The translations under genes were made by a program, and so were the position numbers. A DNA stretch of 64,000 bases from contig CM022303.1 of the NCBI GenBank assembly GCA_011799875.1, positions 737,286,939 through 737,350,938 on the forward strand, read 5' to 3'. This stretch comes from Thinopyrum elongatum. Lineage: Eukaryota > Streptophyta > Magnoliopsida > Poales > Poaceae. The notes under the pieces are model-generated. The model ran no database searches. It saw only the letters and a list, made by a program, of their open reading frames with translations, and was not told the DNA's origin. Positions 46,548 to 58,362 of the stretch are shown here, piece after piece (within the stretch, counting starts at the first letter, position 1; the number at the start of each line of letters is the position of its first letter).

Positions 46548-49500
46548 TCACATCCCAGACTGGGATCTTGGGGTATAAAACTTTTTCTTCGCGTATGTCC
46601 CTTGCTTATGATTGCGCTGTAACCATGGAGAATCTTCATCATTTAGCAGGATGCTTGGGTCAATCTTCACTGTGAAGGGAGGAATTTCATCAAACTTATT
46701 ATAATCTTGGGACATGTCTATCTTTTCCTCCACTCCCATGATGTTTTTTTCCCTGAAAGAACTATGTGGCACTTTGGCTCATCGTTAGATGTATTCGCTT
46801 CCATATCTTTTCTTTTTCTCCGTTTGATAGACATGTCCTTCACATAGAAAACCTGAGCCACATCATTGGCTAGGACGAATGGTTCGTCTGTGTACCCAAA
46901 ATTGTTGAGATCCACTATTGTCATTCCGTACTGCGGGTCTACCCTTACCCCGCGTCCTGTCAGATTGACCCATTTGCACCGAAACAAAGGGACCTTAAAA
47001 GAAGCACTACTAGGAAAAGGCCTGCTCGTGGCGCACCAGTTTTGCCTACTAATGGCGCACTACTGGTGCGCCACTAGCACCACGCCATTAGAATTAAATA
47101 CTAATGGCGCACCCCTGGTGCGCCATTAGTATCTGGTATACTAATGGCGCACCACGCAGTGCGCCATTAGTATAGCCCACCGTGCGCCATTAGTATGCCT
47201 CCCGGGGGCCATATGTACCTTGTGCTCTGGGTTACTAATGGCGCACTTCTATGTGGTGCGCCATTACTAAGTCAGATAGTAATGGCGCACCACATAGAAT
47301 AGCGCCATAACTAACAAATACTTTTCAAAAAAAAGTTTCAAAATTTTTTTCAAATTTTTTTTTTGTTTTTTTCTTAATCTCGGGTCACTATGGCTTAATC
47401 TCGGGTCAATATGCTTAATCTCAAGTCAAATCGCACTAAGTGGTCAAACTTCCTGAAAGGTCACCCATCCTCACACTACTCCAGCCCGAGCACGCTTAAC
47501 TTCACAATTCTATCCAACCCCAGCACCACCTCACTTAACAAGCACTTGTTTATATATCTATGATATCGATCCTATTAAACCTTGTTGATGTCTAGGACTT
47601 TGTTCATGTTCATTAGTGTGATGAAATTTTGAAAAAATATTTCAAACTTCCCAGTCATATTACGTATCATATTTTGAAAAAAAATTCCAAAAAAAAAATT
47701 CGAAAACAAATTTTTTTTTCTGTTACTAGTGGCGCACCTAGCAAATGGTGCGCCACTAGTAAGTTTGATTTTTTTTCCATTTTTTCCCCTCTAGATCTTA
47801 AAAGCTCCATATCTTTCGTTCTGTTAGGTTTTTGGGGATTCTCGGATGTAACTTTTCGAGTAGATGATTTTTCATATAAAAAACTTTTTCATCAGAGTTC
47901 GTATGCAAAAGTTATGCCCATTTTACAAATTCTCGAGAGATTTTTCAAAAAAGTCAAAAATTCATGTTTGTAAATTTTGCTAACAACTAGACCACATATC
48001 ACATGGGAATCTTATTTTCTTTTATTTTTTTGACATTTCTATCATTTTCTTTTATTTTTTTGAAACTGAAAAGGCGGTCCACAGGGGGGGGGTGCATTTG
48101 GTGAATAAATTGTAAGACTCAGAAAGTTAGTAATGGCGCACCACGTAACAGGGTGCGCCATTAGTAACCCTGGTTACTAATGGCGCACCTGTTATGTGGT
48201 GCGCCATTACTAGTTTTGCAAAAAAAATAAAAATAAAATGTTTAGTAGTGGCGCACCAGTGGATAGTGCGCCATTACTAGTTTGAACTAGTAATGGCGCA
48301 CCGTACCCAGGTGCGCCATTACTAGTTTTGAAAAAAAAGTAAAAAAAAAAATTGTTAGTATTGGCGCACGGAGTGTGTGGTGCGCCATTACTAGTTAAAA
48401 CTAGTAATGGCGCACTCTGGCATGGTGCGCCATTAGTATTTTTGGAAAAAAAAATTATTACTAGTGGCGCACCATGTGTCTGGTGGCGCACCAACACATG
48501 GTGCGCCACTGCTATATAGTAGTGGCGCACCACATGTCTGGTGCGCCATTAGTGGCCATATCATCTATAGCCCTTTTCCTAGTAGTGAAGGTCCATAGTC
48601 AAGTTCCCATATCTCCTCTATCTAACCATAATATGTGTCCTTTTTCCTATTGTTGTTGGTTGCATCAAAGCGGACACCACTATTTTGGTTGGTGTTTTTT
48701 TATCTTGGGCGATTGTGTAAAATGTATTCCCATTTATCTCGTACCCTTTGAAAGTCAATATAATCAAAGATGGTGACTTGGCCAACAAGTACAGCTCATC
48801 TCCAACAGTGGTGTTATTCATGAGATGTGTTTGCAACCAACCGCCGAAAGTCGCCATGTGTGTACGTTTAATCCAGGGGTCAGACTGCTCCGGGTTCTTG
48901 GAGCGTACTATATCCATGTGTTCCTCGATATACGGAGCCACCAAGGTGGAATTTTGTAGAACTGATCGAAAGAAATCGACGATGTCCTAGGCACACATTC
49001 TTCTTATATTTATCCAAATATATACTTTCAGTGTCATCTAAACGGTGCGTGCATGCAATGTATCCCTTGTTTGTCTGTCCTGAAAGGTTACTAAGAGCAG
49101 GCCAATCATTGATGGTTACAAACAGCAATCCTCGTATGTCAAATTCCTCCATTTTGTGCTCATCCCACACACGTACACCTTTTATATCCCACAACTGTAA
49201 AAGTTCTTCAACTAATTGCCTTAGGTACACATCAATGTCGTTGCCGGGTTGCTTAGGGCCTTGGATGAGCACTGGCATCATAATGAACTTCCACTTCATG
49301 CACAACCAAGGAGGAAGGTTATAGATACATAGAGTCACAGGCAAGGTGCTATGACTGCTGCTCTGCTCCCCAAAAGGATTCATGCCATCTGTATTTATAC
49401 CAAACCATAAGTTCCTTGCGTCATCAGCAAACACTGGCCACTTTCTCTAGATTTTTCTCCACTGCGACCCATCAGCGGGTACTCTCAACATCGTGTCTTT

Positions 49501-50408
49501 CTTATGGTCTTCTTTGTGCCATCGCAACAACTTGGCATGCTCTTTGTTTTGGAACGAACGTTTCAACCCTTGTATTATAGGAGCGTACCACATCACCTTT
49601 GCAGGAACCCTCTTCCTGGGGCGCTCGCCCTCAACATCACCATGGTCATCGTGGCTGATCTTATAGTGCAATGCACCGCATACTGGGCATGCATTCAAAT
49701 TCTCGTACTCCTCACCACGGTAGAGGATGCAGTCATTAGGGCATGCATGCATCTTCTGCACCTCTAATCCTAGAGGGCAGACAGCCTTCTTTGCTTCGTA
49801 CGTACTGTCGGGCGATTCGTTATCCTTTGGAAGCATCTTCTTTATCATTTTCAGCAACTTTTCAAATCCCTTGTTAGATACACCTTTCTCTGCCTTCCAT
49901 TACAGCAATTTCAGTGTGGTACGCAGTTTTTTCTTGTCATCTTCGCAATTTGGGTACAACAATTTTTTGTGATCCTCTAACATGCGCTCCAACTTCAACC
50001 TCTCCTTTTCACTTTCGCAGTTTCTCCTTGCATCACAATGGCCCGACCAAGATCATCAGCAGGCTCATCTGATGCCTCTTGCTCAGCTTCCCCCATTGTA
50101 GTACCATCGTATTCAGGGAACCTAGGATAGTTGTCATCATCCTTTTCTTCTTCATTGTCTTCCATTATAACCCCTCTTTCTCTGTGCTTGGTCCAACAGT
50201 TATAGCCTGACATGAAACCGGACTGAAGCAGGTGGCTGTGAAGGATTTTTGAGGTAGAGTAATCCTTATCATTCTTACAGACACCACATGGACAACACAT
50301 AAGACCATTCCGCTTGTTTGCCTCAGCCACACGCAGAAAATTATGCACGCCATTAATGAACTCGTGAGAGCGTCTGTCATCGTACATCCATTGCCAGCTC
50401 ATCTTCAT
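46548..50408 (-). pseudogene. CACTA TNP2 transposase, deleted in the middle and split by CACTA D
   Basis: Minus strand. 50408-49995 encodes the N-terminal associated domain (MKMSWQWMYDDRRSHEF, MCCPCGVC). After a frame break, 49857-48880 encodes the first part of the Tnp2 domain (CPLGLEVQKMHACPNDCILY, NACPVCGA, VMWYAPII). It also holds GINTDGMNPFGEQ, where the first catalytic acidic residue is expected, then INDWPALSNLSGQ. An in-frame TAG sits at 49447. At about 48970 LGHRRFL jumps straight to VLQNSTLVAPYIEEH in another frame: the central third, with the remaining catalytic residues, is deleted. 48944-48591 continues through YEINGNTFY, a slip at an A-run near 48690 and a TAG near 48620, up to CACTA D. 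Beyond D, 47004-46548 resumes in frame (FKVPLFRCKWVNL, DLNNFGY, DDVAQVFYVKDM region), then a slip near 46745 and the C-terminus. Confidence 0.9.
47005..48587. mobile_element. CACTA transposon D, 1583 bp, non-autonomous, nested in TNP2
   Basis: Ends CACTACTAGGAAAAGG and its exact inverse CCTTTTCCTAGTAGTG, with target duplication AAG (47002-47004 and 48588-48590). More than fifteen copies of ACTAATGGCGCACC or its inverse, mostly as back-to-back palindromes, fill both sides (47040-47310 and 48125-48560). The centre is AT-rich with no transposase. Removing D and one AAG restores the TNP2 frame (…ELDYGPSFKVPLFRCKW…). It is a third CACTA family, distinct from A/C and B. Confidence 0.96.
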
Positions 50409-50477
50409 TACACAACATCGAAGTGATCAAATTAATACAAGTTCATACATACTTCTCATAAAACAACATAGAACTAT

Positions 50478-50783
50478 CTAGCTAAAGCATTTAAATGCAA
50501 TAATAAATGCGATCAAAATCGCAACTAAGGTAATAATTGATCCAATAGCATAATGATACCAAGCCTCTTTATTAATGGCATATTTTCTAATCTTTCTAAT
50601 CTTCAAGCGCATTGCATCCATCTTGATCTTGTGATCATCGACGACATCGGCAACATACTACTCCAATTTCATCTTCTCTTCTTCAATTCTTTTCAATTTT
50701 TCTTTCAAATAATCATTTTCTTTTTCAACTAAATTTAAATTCTCGACAAGAGGGTCGGTTGCAATTTCCGGTTCACGTACCTC
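50478..50783 (-). pseudogene. Small CACTA-associated coiled-coil protein, copy 2
   Basis: Same 102-codon exon as 1276-1581, with the same acceptor and same stop. A TAG at 50658-50660 replaces the Leu in MKLELYV. The C-terminal hydrophobic run (GSIITLVAILIAFIIAF) is conserved through substitutions that stay hydrophobic. It lies 69 bases upstream of the TNP2 start. Confidence 0.6.
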
Positions 50784-51403
50784 CTAGATTAAAATATCTA
50801 TGTCAACTTGATGGGCATAATTGTCATAAACACGAAATGAAACAAATAGTTATAAAAGATAATATACCACATCCGAATCTTAAACCGGACGAGGGCCGAC
50901 GGGGACGGATATCAAAACCATGGCACTATATATAACAAACAATCATACAAGTAAGAAACTTATGCAAGTAACTATCTAAATCATACAAATAATTTTTTTT
51001 ACAAAAAGGATAAGAACAAGAGGCTCACCAAGGTGGTGCTGGCGACGGGACGGCGCGGGCGATCGACGGCGGTGAGGACGGGGATTGGAAGGGCACTAAG
51101 TAAACAACACCTACACATATGCAAACTAAGAAGTTAATTTGACTTCAAATTGCATATAAATCAAGTAAACTCCCACATAATTACTCCCCAACTAAAACCC
51201 ACAAATCACTATACTTATAGAGCATGAAACGAGCTAAACAAGCAATGAGAGATGAAAGGATGAAGTTGCTAACCTTTTAGAACCCTTGGATAGATGGGGT
51301 GGCTCCAATCTTGACAAATCTTAGCAAAAATGGAGGATGAACTTGAGCTTGGGGAAAGAAACAGAGAGGAGAGAAAGCTTGGACTCGGGCTGGACAAAGC
51401 AGC

Positions 51404-51412
51404 TTTATATAG
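51404..51412 (-). promoter_or_regulatory. TATA box of the CACTA B TNP2 transcription unit
   Basis: CTATATAAA on the minus strand, directly inside the subterminal TTTAGTCCC array and about 1 kb upstream of the TNP2 start. Leader exons with candidate donors at about 51275 (AAAAGGTTAGC) and 51030 (GGTGAGCC) lie between. Confidence 0.62.
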
Positions 51413-51894
51413 GGAAGACTTTAGTCCCAGTTGGTTATACCAACAGGGACTAAAGGTCTATCTTTAGTCCCGGTGGGTGATACCAACCGAGACTAAAGGG
51501 GCTCGCAGGGGCCCGAGCCTGCCGCAACCCCTTTAGTCCCGGTTGGTATCACCAACCGGGACTAGAGGTCCCATTTGAACCGGGACTAATCCTGGCCGTG
51601 CCCCCGTCTGCTCCTAGCCGTTGGAACCGGCACTAATGCTCACATTAGTCCGGGGCCCAAACCCGGCCGAGACTAGTGCTCCGGATGAAAGGTCCGTTTT
51701 CGACTAGTGCAAACTACTCGCTCTGTGATGAGCTAAAGAGAACTTGTTGGGTATGTTCAAGTAATTGCTATGTTGAACTTGTTCTATTTGCTATGTTGAA
51801 CTATTAAACTGTTTGCTATCTTGGATTTGTTGATTTATATCGATGTGTGATGCATGTGTATATTACTGTGTGATGATTTTTTTATTTGCTAAGG

Positions 51895-52186
51895 TTTACC
51901 ATTCTACCGCCAGGCACATACTGCACATAGGTTTGAAATTTGGTCGGTAAGGTTTACCATCCTACCGCCAGGGTCCTTGGCGGTAGGTGCCTTTTCCACG
52001 TCAGCGGCCGCGAACGGCCGTCAGGGGCCTGCCGTTAGCCTACCGCTGGTGGGCCTGGCGGTAGGCTGTGTAGGGCTACCGCCAGCGATGGTGGCAGTAG
52101 CAAAAGGGTCAGATCCCGAAATAATTTGAAATGGGGGTCAGATCTGGATAAAGTTTGACCAAAGAGTCAGAACACGAAATTTTGCC
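51895..52186. repeat. Right terminal and subterminal repeats of the Mutator-like element
   Basis: CTACCGCCAGGCAC, CCTACCGCCAGGGTCC, CTTGGCGGTAGG, GGCCTGGCGGTAGG and GGGCTACCGCCAG units, then the terminal part ending TTTTGCC at 52186. The inverse relationship to 34991-35262 is described under the element. Confidence 0.72.
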
Positions 52187-53433
52187 GGAAAGAGCTGTGC
52201 ATGCAGAGTGGTGGATCCGTAGGCGACAAAAGAGACAACAGCTGCAGCATAGAAGCAACCAGTGCCACATGACTTCACAACCCCTCTCTCACTCACGGTC
52301 ACAGGATGGCATACCTAAATATAGAAAGGACCGCCAACAGGAGTCTAACCTGATACAAATACACTATGACATCACTTCCGCCATCACATGCATGCACAGC
52401 TAGAAACCAACATGTCTAACGCTGCTTGTGATCATTATTTGGCAAAACAATCAATGCTAGACATACTCCATGCAATAATCTAAATTTAAATTTTTCTAAA
52501 AAAAATCTCTTGCGGCAATTTAGCTAAAAAAGAAATAGAAGAAATGTCAGGAGGTACCTTGACAGCTCCTCAACATGAACAGCAGTAGCAGTAGCAGCGC
52601 TGTTACTGCATGATTCAGTAACATGGATGGTGTCTATTCTAGAAACAAAAATAATAAAAATGCTACAGTGGATGATATGTGAGTGTGGCCTTTAAATTCC
52701 AATAGCAATGAGGGTGGGACCCTCACTTCACTTGCTCCTCACCTCTCCCTTCTATTCCTCTCCCTCTGCAGCAAATCTCTGAAGGCTCCCTCATCTGGCA
52801 GCCAATGGTGCCACCGGGGTCGCCGCCGCGCAAAGATGGCCGTCATCGTCAAGGTGCAAGGGGAGCAAAAGGTGATGGATCGACGGGTTAGCTGATTCGC
52901 CGGAGTTGTGTGCAACTGTGCATGCATGTAGGCAAGTCTAACGCTTCGCTGTTGTGTTGGTTTGTTCGGTTGGTTGTTTGTAACCACATTTCATTTCTCG
53001 CGCCGTATGTCATGTTCTTGGTATTAAAATCTCTCTGTACCAATATTACCATACTAGCTATGAATGCCAGAGTTACCATTTTTATGTTTGAATCCAGCAA
53101 CTTTCCACATCATTGCCTCATTTGAAGGCATTTTCCCTTCTCTTTCAGAACTCGTAGAGCTGGCTAGAGTGAAACTCGTAGACCCAAATATATGTGTAGC
53201 CTCTGTAAAAAAAAAAGTATGTGTCGCCGGATGGATCCGTGACGCTCCTTCTGCTAGGACGTTCGTTCGCACTATGGCATATATCCAGTCTACTCGATCG
53301 TTTATTTATCTCTTATGGTTTCTTTGAAATGACCATGGATGCCATAAACACATATTCTCAAACTACGACACCGGCACCGAGTGATTTTTTTCCCGGGACG
53401 ACGAGTTCATCTGGGGTCGAACAGCTACGGCTT
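52187..53433. repeat. Z unit, copy 2
   Basis: Matches 4466-5714 closely along its whole length. No gene recognised. Confidence 0.7.
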
Positions 53434-53642
53434 CGGCTTGTCAATAGTACTATTAATCAGCACCACCACCTGGTATGTGTTGGGTCAACGAAGCATTAGT
53501 AATGGGTAGATGCCCATGTAGGCACGCTAATCTAGGGTGCCACAATTGCTGCCTCACAATTGAGAGTGGCAACAAATGGAGAAACCAGGTGGGTGGAGCA
53601 GTAGGCCTCCTCTGCCTGGGTGTCTTGGTGGTCCGTCGTCAT
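53434..53642. repeat. X unit 1, copy 2
   Basis: Same as 5715-5923, with the same upstream Z sequence (CAGCTACGGCTTC). Confidence 0.8.
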
Positions 53643-55183
53643 TGCTACTTGTGAGCTATGTTGGGATATTCCCCGAAGAGGATAGGAGATGCAGTACAAT
53701 AGAGATAAGTATTTCCCTCAGATAAGAAACAAGATTATCAATCTAGTAGAAGAACCACACAAACCCTAGTTAACAGCACCTGCACACACAAAAGCAAATA
53801 CTTGCACCCAAAGTGAGCAAGAGGGTTGTCAATCCCCATGAACTCGTTACTTGCAAGAATTAAATCTTGTATAGGTAGATGGATAAATTGCAAAACAAAA
53901 AGAAAGTAAATAAATTACAGCAAGGTAGTTTTGGTTTTTAATATATGATTAAAGTAGACCGGGGGCCGTAGTTTTAACTAGAGGCTTCTCTCTAGAACAC
54001 ATAGCATACGATGGGTAAACAAATTACTGTTGAGCAATTGATAGAAAGCACATAATTATGACGTATTCATGGCAATGATCACATATATAGGCATCACGTC
54101 CGTGAAAAGTAGACCGACTCCTGCCTGCATCGACCACTATCCAGCATGCATCTATGGTATTAAGTTCATGACAAACAGAGTAACGCTTTAAGCAAGATGA
54201 CATAATGTAGACAAAGTACACCCAATCAATATGAATAAACCCCATCATTTTATCCTTTGTAGTAACAATACAATACGGGTCTTGTCCTCTACTCTCACTG
54301 GGATATAGCGCACCGCAAGATTAAACCCACTACAAAGCAAATCTCCCACTGAAGATAAATAAATCTAGTTATCCAAACTAAATGGATAGATTGGAGAGAA
54401 ATACAAAGCTATTATATTCATGCATAATAAAGTTCAGAAAAGACTCAATTACTTTCATTGAATAATTTGATCATAAATCCACAATTCATCGGATCCCAAC
54501 AAACACACCGCAAAAGAAGATTACTTCGGATAAACCTCCAAGAAGATCATGGAGCACATGGTATTAAAGATCAATGAGAGAGAAGAAGCCATCTAGCAAC
54601 TGGCTACAGGCCCGTAGGTCTGTGGTGAACTACTCACGCATGATTGAAAGGCAGCAAGGATGTTGTAGAAGCCCTCCGTGATCGATTCCCCCCCCCCCAG
54701 CAGAGTACCGGAAAAGGCCTCCAGATGGGATCGAAGAAGAACAGAAACTTGCAGTGGCAGAAAAAGTGTTTCGGGTGGCTCTCTATTGCTTAGCCAATAT
54801 GAGAGAATTTATAGAAATGAAATTATGTCAGACGGAGCCACGTGGGGCCCACAAGGTAATAGGGCGCGCCCTACACCCCTGGGCGCACCCTGTTGCCTTG
54901 CCGTCTCCTCGTTTGTCCTCTGGTTTCCTCCCGAAGCTTCTAGGGTCTATTTTGTCTAGGAAAAAATCATGAAAAAGTTTCAAAGCATTTGGACTTCGTT
55001 TGGTATAGATTTTCTGGAAAACCAAAAACAAGCAGAAAACAATAACTGGCACTAGGCACTGGGTTAATAGGTTAGTTCCCAAAAATGATATAAAATAGCG
55101 TAAAAATGCATATAAAGTATCCAAGATTGATAATATAATAGCATGAAACAATAAAAAATTATAGATACGTCGGGGACGTATCA
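53643..55183 (-). mobile_element. Gypsy-type LTR (3' LTR, minus orientation), copy 2
   Basis: 1541 bp, TGCTACTTG...GACGTATCA, matching 5924-7483. Short frames at 54678-55193 overlap its GC-rich central part (GGGCGCGCCC) and are not genes. Confidence 0.83.
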
Positions 55184-58155
55184 GCATCCCCAAGCTTAAT
55201 TCCTGCTCGTCCTCAAGTAGGTAAATGATAGAAATAGAATTTTTGATGTTGAATGCTACCTAACATGTTTATCATGTAATCTCTTTTGGGTATAAATATT
55301 GAGAAACGATGAAATAACAATATCAACATAATAATATCCATGAATATAAGAAGCATAGTCATTACTTTTTCAGAATATACGATCCTTAATGAATGTTATC
55401 CCCACTTATTTTATCATGTTAACATGGCATGACACCACCTTCACCGCAAAAATATAAATCATGAGCACCTTGGTGTTAAACCAAGCAATTGGATCTTACT
55501 TCTAACGTGCTTCAGCATTTTCAACTGCCAGGCAATACATGAGCGTGAGCCATGGACATAGCACTAGGTGGAATAGAATGCGGTGGTAGTGATCAAATAG
55601 GAGAATTCAAAAAGGAAGAAAGTCTGGCATCAACTCGGCGGATCAACGGGCTATGGAGATGCCCATCAATCGATGTCAATGCGAGGAGTAGTGGTTGCCA
55701 TGCAACAGATGCACTAAGAGCTATAAGTGTATGAAAGCTCAACTAAAACTAAGTGGGTGTGCATCCAACTCGCTTGCTCATGAAGACCTCGGGCATTTGA
55801 GGAAGCCCGTCATCGGAATATACAAGCCAAGTTCTGTAACAAAAAATTCCCACTATTATATGAAAGTGATAACTCAGGAGACTCTCTATATGAAGAACAT
55901 GGAGCTACTCTGAAGCACAATTGTGGTAAAAGGATAGTAACATTGCCCCTTCTCTCTTTTTCTCCCTTTTTTCTCTTTTTTATCTTTGTGCTTTTTTTGG
56001 TCTCCCTTTTTTTCGTCCGGAGTCTCATCTCGACTTGTGGGGAATCACAGTCTCCATCATCCTTTCCTCACTGGGACAATGCTCTAATAATGATGAGCAT
56101 CACACTTTTATTTACTTATAACTCGATATTGCAACTCGATAAAACAACTACAAAATGAAACTATATGAATGCCTCTGGCAGTGTACCAGGATGTACAATG
56201 ATCTAGCGTAACATGTATAACAATGATGAACGATGGCTGTGCCACAAATATAATGTCAGCTCTATATCATCATGCAAAGCAATATGACTATGAACACACA
56301 AGTCATGTGATGGAACGGTGGAAGTTGCATGGCAATATATCTCGGAATGGCTATGGAAATGCCATAATAGGTAGGTATGGTGGCTGTTTTGAGGAAGATA
56401 TAACGAGGATTATGTGTGACAGAGCGTATCATATCACGGGGTTTGGATGCACCGGCAAAATTTGCACTAACTCTCAAGGTGAGAAAGGACATATCACGAT
56501 ACCGGAGAGGTTATCAAATTGCGGAAGGATAGGAATGCGTATAATCCATGGACTCACATTAGTTTAAAGAACGCACATACTTATTGTGAAAGCCTATTAG
56601 CCCTCAAAGCAAAGTACTACTCACATGCCCCTAGGGAGGAGGTTGGTAGGAGTTAACCATCGCGCGCCCCCGATTATAACAACACAGAAGGATTTCAATC
56701 AGACCTAAGAATGCTCGGACTTCCCCGCCATTCCATGACCAACACTTAGATGAGAAGTTTAGAACAAGCTTTAATACCGATATTTCTACTAACCAACGAT
56801 CATGAACCAATATCCTTTCATATTACGACAGCAATATAATGGAACCATATGTTTCATATTTAGCGATCTACATGAAAGTTTTTATTATATACCCCTTGAA
56901 TACCTATCCTTTTTGGACTAGTCTTATAACACGTGCATATTGCCAACTACTAATTAAAGACTCTCAAAATGATTTAAGTGAAGCATGAGAGTGTAACTAT
57001 TTCTATAAAATATAACCACCGCCGTGCTCTAACAAGTATAAGTGAACACAAGAGCAACTGTCTAGCTCAAAAGATATAAGTGAAGCACATAGAGTATTCT
57101 AACAAATCATGATAAATGTGTGTCCCTCTCAAAAAGGTGTGTCCAGCAAAAAATGATTGTGGAAAACTAAAAGCAAAAGAAAACTATGGCACAAGACGCT
57201 CCAAGTAAAACACATACCATGTGATGAATAAAAATATAGCTACAAATAACATACCGATAGATTATAAACGAAAGACGGGATGCCATCCGGGGCATCCCCA
57301 AGCTTAGACGCTTGGGTCTTCCTTGAATATTACGTTGGGATGCCTTGGGCATACCCAAGCTTAGGGTCTTTCCGCTCCTTATTCCTTCATCCATCGTGAT
57401 CTCACTCAAAACTTGAAAACTTCAGCATACAAAACTCAACAGAAACCTCGTGAGATCCATTAGTATATTAGACAAATCATAAATTTTGTGTACTGTTATA
57501 AACTCATTCATAATTTATTATTGCATAATACCTACTGTATTCTAACTTGTCCATGACTTATACCCCCCGATATAAACCACAACATCATTAAAACAAGCAC
57601 ACTACGCAATAAAAACAGAATCTGTCTAAAACAGAACATTCTGTAATGATCTGAACAAAAATCATACTTCTGTAACTCTAAAAATCCTGAAAAATTAGGA
57701 AATCGTGGGAAATTTGTATATCAATCATGTGTAAAACTTTCAGCCAATTATCACGTTCCAGTAATTTTTAGGATTTTCTGCACTGGAGGTAAAACTTTCT
57801 GTTTTTGCACAGAATCAAATCAACTATCTTCCAAATCATCCCAAAGGCTTTACTTGGCAAAAAAACTAATTAAAACATGAAAAACACAACCATAATAGTA
57901 TCTATAATTGTGTAAACACACACAAACAGAAAAAAAAGCAAAAAATTAAGATAACTATTTGGTTGTCTCCCAACAAGCGCTATTGTTTTAAGCCCCTAGC
58001 TAGGCGTAAGTCAATGTTTCAAGTATTGTCATCCTTCATTTCCTTATTGCTTTTTTTATCATGGGATGTAGGAGCATTTTTAGTGAACCACCCACCTACT
58101 TTACTTTCCTTACTCTCATTCATCATAAGCACAAAACGGTCAAAAAATTTCTTTT
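55184..58155 (-). mobile_element. Internal non-coding region of the Gypsy-type element, copy 2
   Basis: Same as 7484-10267 but with the extra 190 bases at 57720-57910. No retroviral-type domain. It stops at the X unit with the same junction as copy 1, so the truncation predates the duplication. Confidence 0.75.
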
Positions 58156-58362
58156 TTGGCTTGTCAATACTATTAATCAGCACCCCCATCCTGTACGTGT
58201 TGGGTCGATGAAGCATCGGTAATGGGAAGATGCCCATGGTGGGATGGTAATCTGGGGTTCCACAATTACTAGCTCACAATTGGGAGTGGCAACAAATGGA
58301 GCAACAAGGTGGGTGGAGCAGTAGGCCTCCGCTGCCTAGATGTCTGGGTGGGCCGTCGTCAT
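58156..58362. repeat. X unit 2, copy 2
   Basis: Starts GGCTTGTCAATACTATTAAT, as in 10268-10474, and ends GTCGTCAT against the LTR. Confidence 0.78.

Larger units (their letters stand above)
39863..51709 (-). mobile_element. CACTA transposon B, complete ends, 11.85 kb
   Basis: Left end CACTAGTGGAAAACAGG and right end (reverse strand) CACTAGTCGAAAACGG, with target duplication CAA (39860-39862 and 51710-51712). Subterminal motifs TTTAGTCCCGGTTGG lie at both ends. Both genes run on the minus strand: TNP2 first (50408 to 46548), then the C48-protease/TNPA-like gene (43703 to 40095). Without CACTA D it is about 10.3 kb. Both genes carry stops, and TNP2 has lost its middle, so the element is not autonomous now. 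Confidence 0.95.
34991..52186 (+). mobile_element. Mutator-like element with plant mobile domain gene, split by nested insertions
   Basis: The left terminus (about 34991-35080) and right terminus (about 52095-52186) are imperfect inverted repeats. Shared landmarks are TTTGCTGTTTTGACC / TTTCGTGTTCTGAC, GGATCTGACCCC / AGATCTGACCCC and a GTGACCC(T)TTTT block. Inside both lie CCTACCGCCAGG palindromes (35090-35260 and 51900-52100). Between them are the PMD gene and CACTA B, which inserted 18 bases after the PMD stop. Removing CACTA B and the LTR leaves about 3.4 kb. No MURA transposase is present, so it would be non-autonomous. I could not find a matching 9-bp target duplication, so the exact ends, or even the class, remain less sure than the nesting. 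Confidence 0.68.

Noticed and set aside
47040..48560. Regular palindromic repeats resembling a CRISPR array
   Set aside because: Units are back-to-back CACTA subterminal repeats with irregular spacing, inside an element with CACTA ends and AAG duplication; the genome is eukaryotic.
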